DNA of 29,079 nt from Pseudomonadota bacterium (GCA_023399375.1 JAEWPX010000102.1:1-29079); one strand, 5' to 3'; positions 1 to 9,515 are shown, counted from the first letter of the stretch. Notes: generated by a model not told the origin, from the letters alone. Numbers and translations: made by a program.

Positions 1-152
1 CCGAGGATGAGGCGCGTGGAGTCGGCCTTGGGGTCGCAGCCGTGGATGAAGATCTTCTTGCCGTGGAAGTGGGCCATGGCGGCGGCCGTGTTCTGGGTGG
101 TGGTGGACTTGCCGATGCCGCCCTTGCCGTAAATAGCGATCTTGCGTGTCAT
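1..152 (-). CDS. nifH: Nitrogenase iron protein NifH, N-terminal part (runs off the left edge)
   Basis: The minus strand from 152 down to 1 encodes the first 50 residues of dinitrogenase reductase, the ATP-dependent electron donor to the MoFe protein. It starts MTRKIAIYGKGGIGKSTT, which contains the NifH P-loop (GKGGIGKS, residues 9-16). Further on is the switch I region with GCDPKADSTRLIL. The start ATG (152-150) has an AAGGAG Shine-Dalgarno sequence 7 nt upstream. The rest of the gene, including the 4Fe-4S cysteines, lies outside the window. A sigma-54 promoter sits about 60 bp upstream and a NifA-type activator gene is divergent, which fits nif-regulated expression. Identity is very secure because this N-terminus is among the most conserved in biology. 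Whether it belongs to a Mo, V or Fe-only system cannot be decided from this part. Confidence 0.97.
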   Translation of the reverse strand, partial: MTRKIAIYGKGGIGKSTTTQNTAAAMAHFHGKKIFIHGCDPKADSTRLIL

Positions 153-214
153 GTGGATGCTCCTTGTCTGTAGTGACCGGCGTCGTTATGACGCCAGGCC
201 ATCACCAGCCGTAG

Positions 215-230
215 AGCTATTTGTGTGCCA
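215..230 (-). promoter_or_regulatory. Sigma-54 (-24/-12) promoter of nifH
   Basis: Read on the minus strand this is TGGCACACAAATAGCT. It has TGGCAC at -24 and TAGCT at -12, with exactly 10 bp between the invariant GG and GC, matching the RpoN consensus TGGCAC-N5-TTGCW with one mismatch. Transcription would begin near 204, giving a leader of about 50 nt before the nifH ATG. No TGT-N10-ACA NifA site was found by eye in the 250 bp upstream. Confidence 0.88.
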
Positions 231-760
231 ACAGATTTTGCCCACTCGCCATTCTGGCTATTTTCTGGCTCTTTGATTTTTTAAAAGACATCATACTGTT
301 TTTATTTATTTTTTTATCATCACGCTTATTGCGCAAATAACGCATTGTTACTTCCAGGAACTATCTTAACCGGCAAAGTACTGAGGCGTACCATCTCTCA
401 TTCAACATGACTCCCTAAGATGGATGAAGGACTCTTCTCTTTTGTCTGGTTTGTCTGTAAAATGAACCGCTAGGTACATTCTCACGTTAAACCATAATAG
501 CGTGAATCTTGCACTGCCTTTGAGTGGTATTCGGGAAAGAGAAGGGGCCATGGAGCCGGACATCCGGCCCGGCCAAACCAGTCCGCCCTGCCCCTGCTTC
601 CTGAAAAAACATCGCTTTTCTGAAAAGCACATCAACGACAGGCAGCTCTCTCCGGTTGTTTCGAAGCGGGCTCTCACCCCAAAAGCCGCCCGAAATCTTA
701 TCCCTTTTTACGAAGCCGAAATAATTTCTCTTTATATTATGCTAAAATAGACACAAACAA
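231..760. other. Divergent nifH/nifA intergenic region
   Basis: About 530 bp between the nifH promoter and the activator gene. The 280-350 part is strongly AT-rich with T-runs, as expected of a bent enhancer/promoter region. Open frames here (402-677 minus, 502-750 plus) have no ribosome binding site and no recognisable protein character, so no gene is called. TATTAT (735-740) and TAAAAT (743-748) close to the activator start could serve as -10 hexamers, but no convincing -35 was found. Confidence 0.5.
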
Positions 761-2536
<1,776 letters not shown>

Positions 2537-2544
2537 GGGAACCT

Positions 2545-2562
2545 GACCAGCTAAAGCTGGTC
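2545..2562 (+). terminator. Hairpin downstream of nifA
   Basis: GACCAGC-TAAA-GCTGGTC is a perfect 7-bp stem (8 bp if the loop is two nt) starting 8 bp after the stop codon. It is followed by only a short T-run (CTTT), so it is a weak intrinsic terminator or a processing/stability hairpin. Confidence 0.5.
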
Positions 2563-3036
2563 CTTTGGGGCGAGGCTCCGCAAAGCCGCGCGTAGTAATG
2601 CGCCGACTGCGACTGCCCGCATCTTTGAGATTAGGGCAAGGCTCTGCAGTGTTGCAAAAAGCATCGATCCGTACTCACAAAAATGAGTGCCTATTGCGAA
2701 TTGCAACAAAATAGTGGCGATTTTTGACCCAAAACCTCCAGACAGAGGGTAGTTTTTACGCATGGACTTAACACGCTGTTATGTTTAATTTGACATAACA
2801 AAAACATATCCTCCCCTACCCTTCTCAGGGTTCTCCTGGCGCACACCCGCCCGTCTTCCCGATTCTTTCAACGGCAACGATATTGTAAAACAACAAATTT
2901 TAAGGACTTTTCATTTTGCCTAATAGTTGCTTATTTTAGCATATGTCGATTCCGGCAGCACGTGCGTCCTCCTCGCCCAAGGCCAGGACTCCGGAGAGCC
3001 AGGCGGTCGGCTACAAATGCGCAAAGGAGGAACCGC
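2563..3036. other. Intergenic region upstream of the aldehyde dehydrogenase operon
   Basis: No gene is supported. A 70-codon minus-strand frame (2551-2763) has no recognisable product. The region holds a 24-bp dyad (2777-2800), an AT-rich stretch (2870-2945) that may contain the promoter, and an 8-bp palindrome GCACGTGC (2958-2965) whose CACGTG core recurs upstream of the porin and kinase genes. No well-spaced -24/-12 element was found. Confidence 0.4.
2777..2800. promoter_or_regulatory. 24-bp dyad, candidate operator
   Basis: TGTTATGT, 8 bp spacer, then ACATAACA: a perfect 8-bp inverted repeat. The geometry fits a dimeric regulator or an enhancer site for a sigma-54 activator. It lies about 450 bp upstream of the aldehyde dehydrogenase ATG. 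The cognate protein is unknown. Confidence 0.5.
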
Positions 3037-3123
3037 ATGATCTTGCCGCACTTGTCGGCAGGACGGCCGGGGCATAGTCCCGCCGGCCCTGCTCCCCCGT
3101 CCCCTGTCCCCGACGTCAGCTGA
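3037..3123 (+). CDS. Possible 28-aa leader peptide
   Basis: A short frame ATG (3037) to TGA (3121-3123), with an excellent AAAGGAGG Shine-Dalgarno sequence 7 nt upstream. The peptide begins MILPHLSAGRP and is rich in Pro, Ala and Gly. It ends inside a perfect 16-bp palindrome and 24 bp before a terminator-like hairpin that precedes the aldehyde dehydrogenase. Leader ORF, hairpin, then structural gene resembles an attenuator layout, but there is no run of one diagnostic codon, so the role is conjectural. It may be a fortuitous frame. Confidence 0.3.
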   Translation: MILPHLSAGRPGHSPAGPAPPSPVPDVS

Positions 3124-3127
3124 CGTC
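3112..3127. repeat. Perfect 16-bp palindrome
   Basis: GACGTCAGCTGACGTC equals its own reverse complement. It overlaps the stop codon of the short leader frame and lies 20 bp before the 3148-3179 hairpin. It may act as an operator or as an alternative RNA stem. Confidence 0.5.
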
Positions 3128-3147
3128 ACCGTTTTCCGGTTCGCCCT

Positions 3148-3179
3148 GGCGGCGGGCTTCAAGCACCCGCCGCCCTTTT
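3148..3179 (+). terminator. Terminator-like hairpin upstream of aldehyde dehydrogenase
   Basis: GGCGGCGGG (3148-3156), 9-nt loop, CCCGCCGCC (3166-3174): a perfect 9-bp GC stem followed by CTTTT. It stands 73 bp before the dehydrogenase ATG in sense orientation with no full-length gene upstream to terminate, so it may be an attenuator or stop read-in transcription. Confidence 0.6.
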
Positions 3180-3252
3180 GTTGACACCGCATCGACGGTG
3201 GGGGGCTTTGTTGTTGTCCGCGCCCCCCCAAAAACCGCAAAGGAGTATTTGC

Positions 3253-4725
3253 ATGAAACCGTATCTCGACGAGCACTACAAACTCTTCATTGATGGGAAG
3301 TGGGTCGACAGCTGCTGCGGCAAGACGTTCACCGCCACCAATCCGTCCAACGGCGAAACCCTGGCCACCTGCACCAACAGTTGCGCAGAAGATGTCGATT
3401 TTGCCGTGGACGCCGCCTGGGCTGCTTTCCCGGCCTGGAAAAAAACCAGCCCTACGGAACGCGCCGCCATGCTCAACAAGGTCGCCGACCTTATCGACGC
3501 CAACGCCGAGCATCTGGCCATGGTCGAGACCTGCGACAACGGCAAGCCCATCCGCGAGACCATGAACATCGACGTACCGCTGTCTTCTGACCACTTCCGC
3601 TATTTCGCCTCGGTGGTGCGTACCGAGGAAGGCCGGGCGGTCATGATCGACGACCAGACCATGAGCATCATTCTGCGGGAACCCATCGGCGTGGTCGGCC
3701 AGATCATTCCCTGGAACTTCCCCCTGCTCATGGCCGCCTGGAAGATATCCCCCGCCCTCGCCGCCGGCGACTGCGTCGTCATCAAGCCATCCATCGAGAC
3801 TTCGCTGTCCATGCTGGAGTTGACCAAGCTCATGGCCCAGGTGCTTCCGGCGGGCGTGATCAACGTCATCACAGGCAAAGGCTCGCTCTCCGGCGACGCA
3901 ATGCTCAAACACGATGGCTTCAGCAAGCTGGCCTTCACCGGCTCCACCGAAGTCGGGTTCACCGTGGCAGAGGCCGCTTCCAAGCGCCTTGTCCCCTCCA
4001 CCCTGGAGCTCGGCGGCAAATCAGCCAACATCTTCTTTCCCGACGCCCCCTGGGAGAAAGCCATCGAGGGCCTGCAGCTCGGTATCCTGCTCAACCAGGG
4101 CCAAGTGTGTTGCGCCGGTTCGCGCGCTTTCATCCACGAAGACATCTACGATGCCTTCGTCGAAGAGGCGGCCAAGGCCTTTTCGGCAGTCAAGGTGGGG
4201 CTGCCTTGGGAAGAAGAGACGCAGATGGGCTCCCAGATCAATGAACGCCAGTTGGAGAAGATCCTGGCCTACGTCCAGGTAGGGAAGGACGAAGGGGCCA
4301 AGGTGGCCGTCGGCGGCGAACGGATCAACGGGAAACTGGGCAAGGGCGCGTTCATGCGGCCCACCCTGCTGGCTGGCGTGACCAACGAAATGCGCGTTGC
4401 CCGGGAGGAAATCTTCGGCCCCGTGGTATGCGCCATCAAATTCAAGGACGAGGATGAAGTGATCGCCATGGCCAACGACAACGAATATGGCCTTGGCGGC
4501 GCGGTCTGGACCAAGGACATCAATCGGGCCATGCGCGTGGCCCGCTCCGTCGAAACCGGACGTATGTGGGTCAACACCTACAACATCCTGCCTGCCCACG
4601 CGCCCTTCGGCGGCTACAAAAAATCGGGAATCGGCCGCGAAAACCACCGCATGATGCTCGACCACTACACGCAAAGCAAAAACATCTTCATCAGCCTGTC
4701 CGAGGACAAGATCGGCCTTTATTAA
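3253..4725 (+). CDS. NAD(P)-dependent aldehyde dehydrogenase (ALDH superfamily, AldB/ExaC-like)
   Basis: Oxidises an aldehyde to the carboxylic acid with NAD(P)+ in the cytoplasm. The start at 3253 has AAAGGAG 8 nt upstream and gives 490 aa, the usual family length. Visible ALDH signatures are IIPWNFPL (substrate/NAD fold), the FTGSTEVG nucleotide-binding loop, general-base Glu252 in LELGGKSAN, and nucleophile Cys286 in GQVCCAGSR. EEIFGPV and the C-terminal FGGYKKSGIGRE are also present. The C-terminal part (HYTQSKNIFISLSEDKIGLY) resembles AldB/ExaC enzymes that oxidise acetaldehyde formed from ethanol. The substrate is therefore probably a short aliphatic aldehyde, but this is inference. It is the first gene of a run with the DUF1858-like protein and NfnAB, suggesting that its NADH is handed to electron bifurcation. 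Confidence 0.95.
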   Translation: MKPYLDEHYKLFIDGKWVDSCCGKTFTATNPSNGETLATCTNSCAEDVDFAVDAAWAAFPAWKKTSPTERAAMLNKVADLIDANAEHLAMVETCDNGKPIRETMNIDVPLSSDHFRYFASVVRTEEGRAVMIDDQTMSIILREPIGVVGQIIPWNFPLLMAAWKISPALAAGDCVVIKPSIETSLSMLELTKLMAQVLPAGVINVITGKGSLSGDAMLKHDGFSKLAFTGSTEVGFTVAEAASKRLVPSTLELGGKSANIFFPDAPWEKAIEGLQLGILLNQGQVCCAGSRAFIHEDIYDAFVEEAAKAFSAVKVGLPWEEETQMGSQINERQLEKILAYVQVGKDEGAKVAVGGERINGKLGKGAFMRPTLLAGVTNEMRVAREEIFGPVVCAIKFKDEDEVIAMANDNEYGLGGAVWTKDINRAMRVARSVETGRMWVNTYNILPAHAPFGGYKKSGIGRENHRMMLDHYTQSKNIFISLSEDKIGLY

Positions 4726-4796
4726 CGTCCCGCCCGTCGGGTGCGGTCACTGCGCCGCTACAGCCGCCGCCCGGCACACCACCAGGAGACAGCGTC

Positions 4797-5003
4797 ATGA
4801 TCACCAGGAACACCCCGGCAGAAGCCATCTTAGATATACCTGGCGTCATCGCCTACTGCATCGCCAAGGGTGTCACGCCCTACACCCGTTCCGGAGACTA
4901 CACCCAAGGTCTCGGCAGGCTCCTGGAACTGCGTGATGTGGCTGATCCTGACGGGTTCATCGCCGGACTCAACAAGCTCGCGGCCGGCCGCAAGCCGCGC
5001 TGA
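4797..5003 (+). CDS. Small DUF1858-like protein
   Basis: 68 aa, starting at 4797 behind AGGAG (4784-4788). The pattern ITRNTPAEAILDIPGVIAYCIAKGV near the start resembles DUF1858, a small domain with segments such as T-x-x-ILD-PG-VI-YCI-x-GV. Many family members carry a C-x2-C redox motif. This one has only one cysteine (in AYCIAKG), so a disulfide-redox role is unlikely here. It sits 71 bp after aldehyde dehydrogenase and 47 bp before NfnA on the same strand, so it is almost certainly co-transcribed. Its role may be as a partner or regulator of one of these enzymes. The family assignment rests on pattern memory and is moderate. Confidence 0.7.
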   Translation: MITRNTPAEAILDIPGVIAYCIAKGVTPYTRSGDYTQGLGRLLELRDVADPDGFIAGLNKLAAGRKPR

Positions 5004-5050
5004 CGATCCCGCGCGGACGCGCGTCCGCACGGTCAAGGAGCACGCTTTCC

Positions 5051-5908
5051 ATGGCAAACGTCATCATTCGAAAACGCCGCCTTATCCCGGGCCAGACGAG
5101 CGAACTGGTCATCGAGGCCCCCCATGTCGCGGCCAAGGCCAAGCCCGGCAATTTCGTCATCCTGCGCGTGTGCGCGCAGGGGGAACGCATCCCGCTCACC
5201 ATCGCGGATGCCGATGCCGACACCGGCACCATCACCCTGGTCTATCTGGTCCTTGGCAAGACCACGGCCCACCTCGATAGCCTGGAAGCCGGCGAGGCCA
5301 TCCTCGACCTATGCGGCCCCCTGGGCAAGCCCACTGATATCCGCCCTCACGATGGCATGGTGGTTTGCGTCGGGGGCGGCACGGGCATCGCCGCCATGCA
5401 CCATATCGCCAAGGGGCACCACAAGGCGGGCAACCATGTGGTTGGCATCATCGGCGCACGCAACAAGGACCTCCTCCTGTTCGAAGAGGAACTCGGAGAA
5501 GTATGCGACGAGGTGCTCGTCTCCACCAATGACGGCTCGCGAGGGCGTCGGGGCATGGTGACGGACAGCTTGGTGGATGTGCTGGAAGAATCGGGGGCAG
5601 GGGTGGCCGAGGTGTTGGCCGTGGGCCCGGTGCCCATGATGGCCGCCGTCTCGGAAGTGGCCAGGCGCTTCAAGGTCCCCTGCCTGGTCAGCCTCAATTC
5701 CATCATGCTCGACGGCATCGGCATGTGCGGCGCCTGCCGGGTAAACGTTGGCGGGGAAACCCTTTTCGCCTGCGTGGACGGCCCAGAATTCGACGGCACG
5801 CTGGTCGACTTCAAGGAGCTGTCCCTGCGCCTTGGCGCTTTCAAATCCATGGAACATCACGCCTACGAGGAGTTCAAGAAAAACCATGTGTGCCGCTGCT
5901 CCAACTGA
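5051..5908 (+). CDS. nfnA: NfnA: small subunit of NADH-dependent reduced ferredoxin:NADP+ oxidoreductase
   Basis: 285 aa, start at 5051 behind AAGGAG. It belongs to the sulfide/dihydroorotate dehydrogenase electron-transfer subunit family. An N-terminal FAD-binding beta barrel carries ERIPLTIAD and is followed by an NAD-binding part with VGGGTGIA. At the C-terminus is a [2Fe-2S] site with Asp221, Cys226, Cys229 and Cys241 (DGIGMCGACRV ... FAC). An Asp plus three Cys ligand set is the known NfnA arrangement. With NfnB it would catalyse flavin-based electron bifurcation or confurcation linking NADH, NADPH and ferredoxin. The gene overlaps the start of nfnB and follows an NAD-linked aldehyde dehydrogenase, consistent with recycling of the NADH made there. 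A nearby nitrogenase would benefit from reduced ferredoxin (inference). Confidence 0.93.
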   Translation: MANVIIRKRRLIPGQTSELVIEAPHVAAKAKPGNFVILRVCAQGERIPLTIADADADTGTITLVYLVLGKTTAHLDSLEAGEAILDLCGPLGKPTDIRPHDGMVVCVGGGTGIAAMHHIAKGHHKAGNHVVGIIGARNKDLLLFEEELGEVCDEVLVSTNDGSRGRRGMVTDSLVDVLEESGAGVAEVLAVGPVPMMAAVSEVARRFKVPCLVSLNSIMLDGIGMCGACRVNVGGETLFACVDGPEFDGTLVDFKELSLRLGAFKSMEHHAYEEFKKNHVCRCSN

Positions 5909-7319
5909 TGGGAAAAGGACAAAGATCCCGCGTACGCCTATGCCGGAACAGCCGGCCGGGGTGCGCATCGGAAACTTCGAGGAGGTGGCCCTGGGCTATA
6001 CCCCGGACATGGCCCGCCTCGAAGCTGGGCGTTGCCTGCGATGTAAAAAACCCGCCTGTGTTTCGGGCTGCCCGGTCGGCATTGACATCCCGGGCTTCAT
6101 CGCCGCCCTGGCCAAAGGAAACATCGGCGGGGCCTACACCGTCATCCGCAAGACCAACTCCCTGCCGGCGGTGTGCGGCCGGGTCTGTCCCCAGGAAAGC
6201 CAGTGCGAATCCCACTGCATCCTGGGAAAGAAAGGCGAGCCCGTGGCCATCGGTCGCCTCGAACGCTTTGTGGCCGACACGTTCATGGCTGACGGGGCCT
6301 GCGAGGAACTGACCGGCACGCCGGCCTGTCCTTCCGGGTTCGGCGATGTGCGCGTGGCCTGTGTCGGAGCCGGACCGGCCAGCCTTACCGTGGCCGGGAC
6401 ACTGGCCGCACAGGGCATCGGGGTCGACGTCTACGAGGCCCTGCACGAGCCCGGCGGGGTGCTGGTCTACGGCATCCCGGAATTTCGCCTGCCCAAATCC
6501 GTGGTGCGGCGCGAGGTCGATGCCATGTCCGCCCTGGGCGTGCGTTTTTACACTAACTGGGTGGGCGGGCGCACCATCGGTATCGACGAACTGCTGGAAC
6601 GTGGCTACAAGGCCGTTTTCATCGGCGTAGGCGCGGGCCTGCCGACTTTTCTCGGCATTCCCGGGGAAAACCTCATCGGCGTGTGCTCGGCCAACGAATA
6701 CCTGACGCGCGTCAACCTGGGCCGGGCCTACGCTTTTCCAGACTGGGATACGCCGGTCTATCCGGGCAAACAGGTAGTGGTCTTCGGCGCAGGCAACGTG
6801 GCATTGGACTCGGCCCGAACGGCCAAGCGCATGGGAGCCGAGCGCGTCTCCATCGTTTACCGCCGAACGGAGATCGAGATGCCGGCTAGGCGCGAAGAAC
6901 TGCACCACGCCAAGGAGGAGGGCGTCGAACTCTTCTGCTTGCACGCGCCCCTGGCCTTTAACGGCGACGCCAATGGACGCGTGGCTTCGGTGGTGCTCCA
7001 GAAGATGCGGCTAGGCGAACCCGACGATTCGGGACGCTGCCGGCCGCTGGCCTGCGAGGGGCAATACTGCGAACTGCCGACCGACATGGCCATCGTGGCC
7101 GTTGGCACCCGTGCCAATCCACTGTTGCCGCGCGTCACGCCCGGATTGGCCGCCACCAATAGAGGCTACATCGTCGTTGACGAGGAGACGGGGGAAACGA
7201 GTATCCCCAATGTCTTTGCCGGCGGTGACATCGCGACCGGCGCTGCCACAGTTATTTCGGCCATGGGTGCCGGCCGCCGCGCTGCCGCCGCCATTGTCAG
7301 TGAGCTACTTGCTCGCTGA
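5886..7319 (+). CDS. nfnB: NfnB: large subunit of NADH-dependent reduced ferredoxin:NADP+ oxidoreductase (GltD-like)
   Basis: A glutamate-synthase-small-subunit-like flavoprotein. Two N-terminal 4Fe-4S sites are visible: CLRCKKPACVSGCP and CGRVCPQESQCESHC. An FAD motif (VGAGPASL, then HEPGGVLVYGIPEFRLPK) and an NADP-binding motif (FGAGNVALDSARTAKRMGA followed by VYRR) come next. The C-terminal FAD contact is NVFAGGDIATGAATV. The ATG at 5886 is chosen because the family normally has a basic lead-in (here KRTKIPRTPM) before MPEQ. It gives 477 aa and overlaps nfnA by 23 bp, indicating translational coupling. The alternative ATG at 5940 gives 459 aa. A strong terminator follows 25 bp after the stop, closing the operon. 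Confidence 0.94.
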   Translation: MCAAAPTDGKRTKIPRTPMPEQPAGVRIGNFEEVALGYTPDMARLEAGRCLRCKKPACVSGCPVGIDIPGFIAALAKGNIGGAYTVIRKTNSLPAVCGRVCPQESQCESHCILGKKGEPVAIGRLERFVADTFMADGACEELTGTPACPSGFGDVRVACVGAGPASLTVAGTLAAQGIGVDVYEALHEPGGVLVYGIPEFRLPKSVVRREVDAMSALGVRFYTNWVGGRTIGIDELLERGYKAVFIGVGAGLPTFLGIPGENLIGVCSANEYLTRVNLGRAYAFPDWDTPVYPGKQVVVFGAGNVALDSARTAKRMGAERVSIVYRRTEIEMPARREELHHAKEEGVELFCLHAPLAFNGDANGRVASVVLQKMRLGEPDDSGRCRPLACEGQYCELPTDMAIVAVGTRANPLLPRVTPGLAATNRGYIVVDEETGETSIPNVFAGGDIATGAATVISAMGAGRRAAAAIVSELLAR

Positions 7320-7343
7320 TTACTATATAATACAACTAACATT

Positions 7344-7390
7344 CCAGAGCGAGCTCACAATAATTTCTACGCTCGCTCTGGTCTTTTATT
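7344..7390 (+). terminator. Intrinsic terminator of the aldehyde dehydrogenase-nfnAB operon
   Basis: CCAGAGCGAGC (7344-7354) and GCTCGCTCTGG (7371-7381) form a perfect 11-bp stem with a 16-nt loop, followed at once by TCTTTTATT. It is textbook Rho-independent and defines the 3' end of the operon. Confidence 0.93.
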
Positions 7391-7430
7391 GTTGCCAAAT
7401 GGATGTCAAAAAAAACACAATACATGTATA

Positions 7431-7446
7431 CACGTGAGATCACGTG
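7431..7446. promoter_or_regulatory. 16-bp dyad with CACGTG core, candidate enhancer site
   Basis: CACGTGA-GA-TCACGTG is a perfect 7-bp inverted repeat with a 2-bp centre, about 305 bp upstream of the sigma-54 promoter candidate. Size and distance suit a dimer of an NtrC-family activator such as the one encoded at 15776-17203. That link is inference. Confidence 0.5.
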
Positions 7447-7749
7447 CCCCCGTCAAAAAAAACAGTTACAATATAAGAAATTATTTTAAAACACCCCTAG
7501 ATAAAATCATCCTAGCATCAACACATGCCTTTCATTTAAATATGACTATTCATTTTATTTATTGTCAACTGCTGTTTGTATTAAAAAAAGTATGAATCGT
7601 GGCCTGCAGTTTCGTCGCTTGCTCACTCAATCACACCTTGAGACCACAGGCACACTGCGGTGCGCGAAGCTCCATAGCCACGTAAGCTTACTTGTCCTTC
7701 AATCCGGGACAGTCGAAACAAATGTTCAGGAATAGTGATTGGTGGGGCA

Positions 7750-7765
7750 TGGCTTTGAAAAAGCT
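7750..7765 (+). promoter_or_regulatory. Candidate sigma-54 promoter of the porin gene
   Basis: TGGCTTTGAAAAAGCT has TGGC at -24 and AAGCT at -12 with exactly 10 bp between GG and GC, the same layout as the nifH promoter at 215-230. It lacks the AC of TGGCAC, so it is a moderate match. Transcription would start near 7776, leaving a 125-nt leader. Confidence 0.55.
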
Positions 7766-7900
7766 AGGAGCTGCTACAACTCGCTGAAATGAAAAACCAA
7801 ATCTTGGATTTGGCCAAGCCAATAGTATGGCATGTCAATTGCTTATGTCGCCGAGCATTAGATGGAACTCGCCGTTTCATAAATGCAAGGAGGAAGGAAC

Positions 7901-9373
7901 ATGCAAAGATTGGCAAGGCTAGTTATTGTGTTAGCTTTATGCTTTGGCAATGTGAGTATTACTCAGGCCGCAACAGAAGTGAAAATGACTGGTGATGCGA
8001 TCATTTATGGCGTATATTTTGGAAATAAGAACTTTACTGGATGGAACACATCATCATGGAACAGTGATCTCTTGACATACAACCATGCCGGAACCCAGAC
8101 CGAGGATCGATTTCAGATATGGGAACGCTTCCGCCTGCGCACGGACTTCGTGGCCTCTGAAAGCGTGAAGTTCCGCTTGGGCCTCAAGGTGGAAGATACC
8201 TGGGGGCACGGTACGTTCACCGCCGCCAACCCGACCGTCTCCATCGCTGTCTACCAGGCCTTCCTGCAGTTCAAATGGCCGGGTTGCGACGTCGAGGTCA
8301 CCGCCGGGCTGCAGGATCTGTCCCTGCCCGGCTCGGCCCTGTTCCACGATTCCGTCGTGTTCGCCGACCGGGCGGCCGCCGTGCTCATCAATGCCCCGCT
8401 CATCGAGGACCATTTGCGGGCGGTGTTCGGCATGGCCCGGATGATGGACAAGAACCGCACCTACGACACCACCACCTCCCAGGTGGCGGACGAATGGGAT
8501 TTTTATTTTCTGGTGATGCCGGTCACCTTTGACGGCTTCAAGGCAACGCCCTGGGCGGCTGCGGCCTCGGCCGGCCTCTATGCCCAGTATTTCACCTCCG
8601 GCTCCTACGGCACCTCCAACTTTGGGGAAAACCTCGTATCGGCCGGTACCTTCATGGCCCCGGCCGGATGGAAGTACCAGCAAAACATGTACTTCTTTAC
8701 GGGCAGCGCCTTTGAGGTCACCGCCCTTGATCCCATCAAGCTCTACGCGGACTTGGTCTACGGCCAGGGGGCCATGGCCGACCGGGCCAAAAACCACCGT
8801 CATGGCTGGTTCATCGATTTGGGCGCCGAATATACCGGCTGGGATGTCCTGACTCCCCAGGTCTTTGCCTGGTGGTCCACGGGAGAGGACGGCTCCACCC
8901 GCAACGGTTCCGAGCGCATGCCCATCGCCTATTCCGGCTGGGGGCCGGGAAACAGCTTCCTGTTCGACTGTTCCCAGGAACTGGTCAAGGACAGCAACAT
9001 GGGCGTCACTCCGGTGGGCAACTGGGGCCTTGGCGCTTCGCTCAACAACATTTCGTTCCTCGAGAAGCTCTCCCACCGCCTGACCTTCATGTACGTTCAC
9101 GGCAACAATTCGGCCCGTGCCATCCGCTACCTGAACACGGCCATGGGGAGCAATCCCTACTTCACCATGGGCCATGACTTGACGGTCAACGAGACCGTGC
9201 TCGGTGCCAACTTCGACACCAAGTACCAGATCTATGAGAATCTGGCCGCCATCCTGGAGACGGGCTGGGCCCACGGCGACTTCCAGAAAAGCGTCTGGGG
9301 CAGCCGGCTGGTCAACCAGTCCAAAACCAGCGACGTCTACAAGGTCGCCTTCGGCCTGAAGTACACTTTCTAG
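7901..9373 (+). CDS. Outer membrane homotrimeric porin (Desulfovibrio type)
   Basis: 490 aa, start at 7901 after the strong site AAGGAGGAAGGAAC; the longer in-frame ATG at 7883 would bury this site. Residues 1-23 form a signal peptide (MQRLARLVIVLALCFGN then SITQA, cleavage before ATEVKM). The mature part begins with the EVKMTGDAIIYGVYFGNKNF pattern common to Desulfovibrio porins. It continues with alternating polar/aromatic beta strands and ends in KVAFGLKYTF, whose terminal Phe is the signal for insertion by the BAM machinery. It would form a channel for small solutes through the outer membrane. Its location between the aldehyde dehydrogenase/Nfn operon and the sensor kinase suggests uptake of the substrate or its precursor. 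A terminator follows 25 bp after the stop. Confidence 0.88.
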   Translation: MQRLARLVIVLALCFGNVSITQAATEVKMTGDAIIYGVYFGNKNFTGWNTSSWNSDLLTYNHAGTQTEDRFQIWERFRLRTDFVASESVKFRLGLKVEDTWGHGTFTAANPTVSIAVYQAFLQFKWPGCDVEVTAGLQDLSLPGSALFHDSVVFADRAAAVLINAPLIEDHLRAVFGMARMMDKNRTYDTTTSQVADEWDFYFLVMPVTFDGFKATPWAAAASAGLYAQYFTSGSYGTSNFGENLVSAGTFMAPAGWKYQQNMYFFTGSAFEVTALDPIKLYADLVYGQGAMADRAKNHRHGWFIDLGAEYTGWDVLTPQVFAWWSTGEDGSTRNGSERMPIAYSGWGPGNSFLFDCSQELVKDSNMGVTPVGNWGLGASLNNISFLEKLSHRLTFMYVHGNNSARAIRYLNTAMGSNPYFTMGHDLTVNETVLGANFDTKYQIYENLAAILETGWAHGDFQKSVWGSRLVNQSKTSDVYKVAFGLKYTF

Positions 9374-9398
9374 CCAACCCACGGCCCCTCCTGACGCA

Positions 9399-9432
9399 GC
9401 CTGGGCCGCCCCGGTGGCCCAGGCCCCTTTTT
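9399..9432 (+). terminator. Intrinsic terminator after the porin
   Basis: GCCTGGGCC (9399-9407), 8-nt loop, GGCCCAGGC (9416-9424): a perfect 9-bp stem followed by CCCTTTTT. It probably limits but may not abolish read-through into the gene pair starting at 9516. Confidence 0.88.
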
Positions 9433-9515
9433 GCCGTCCGCGCTTCACGCGCACCCTGAAAATGCCCTGTAACCTCGGGCGACACGTCGGTGTCGCAAAC
9501 CGCAAGGAGCTGTCT

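Larger units (their letters stand above)
7391..7900. other. AT-rich regulatory region upstream of the porin
   Basis: About 510 bp, far more AT-rich than its neighbours. Small open frames (7389-7595, 7789-7995) have no ribosome binding site and no protein character. It contains a CACGTGA dyad (7431-7446), a -24/-12 promoter candidate (7750-7765) and the strong ribosome binding site of the porin (AAGGAGGAAGG, 7887-7897). The length suits a sigma-54 promoter with a distant enhancer. Confidence 0.55.

Noticed and set aside
2551..2763. 70-codon minus-strand frame after nifA
   Set aside because: It starts within a hairpin-rich intergenic region, with no ribosome binding site and no recognisable product.
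2830..2850. TGGCGCACACCCGCC as a sigma-54 promoter for aldehyde dehydrogenase
   Set aside because: Spacing between GG and GC is 9 bp instead of 10 and it lies about 400 bp from the gene.
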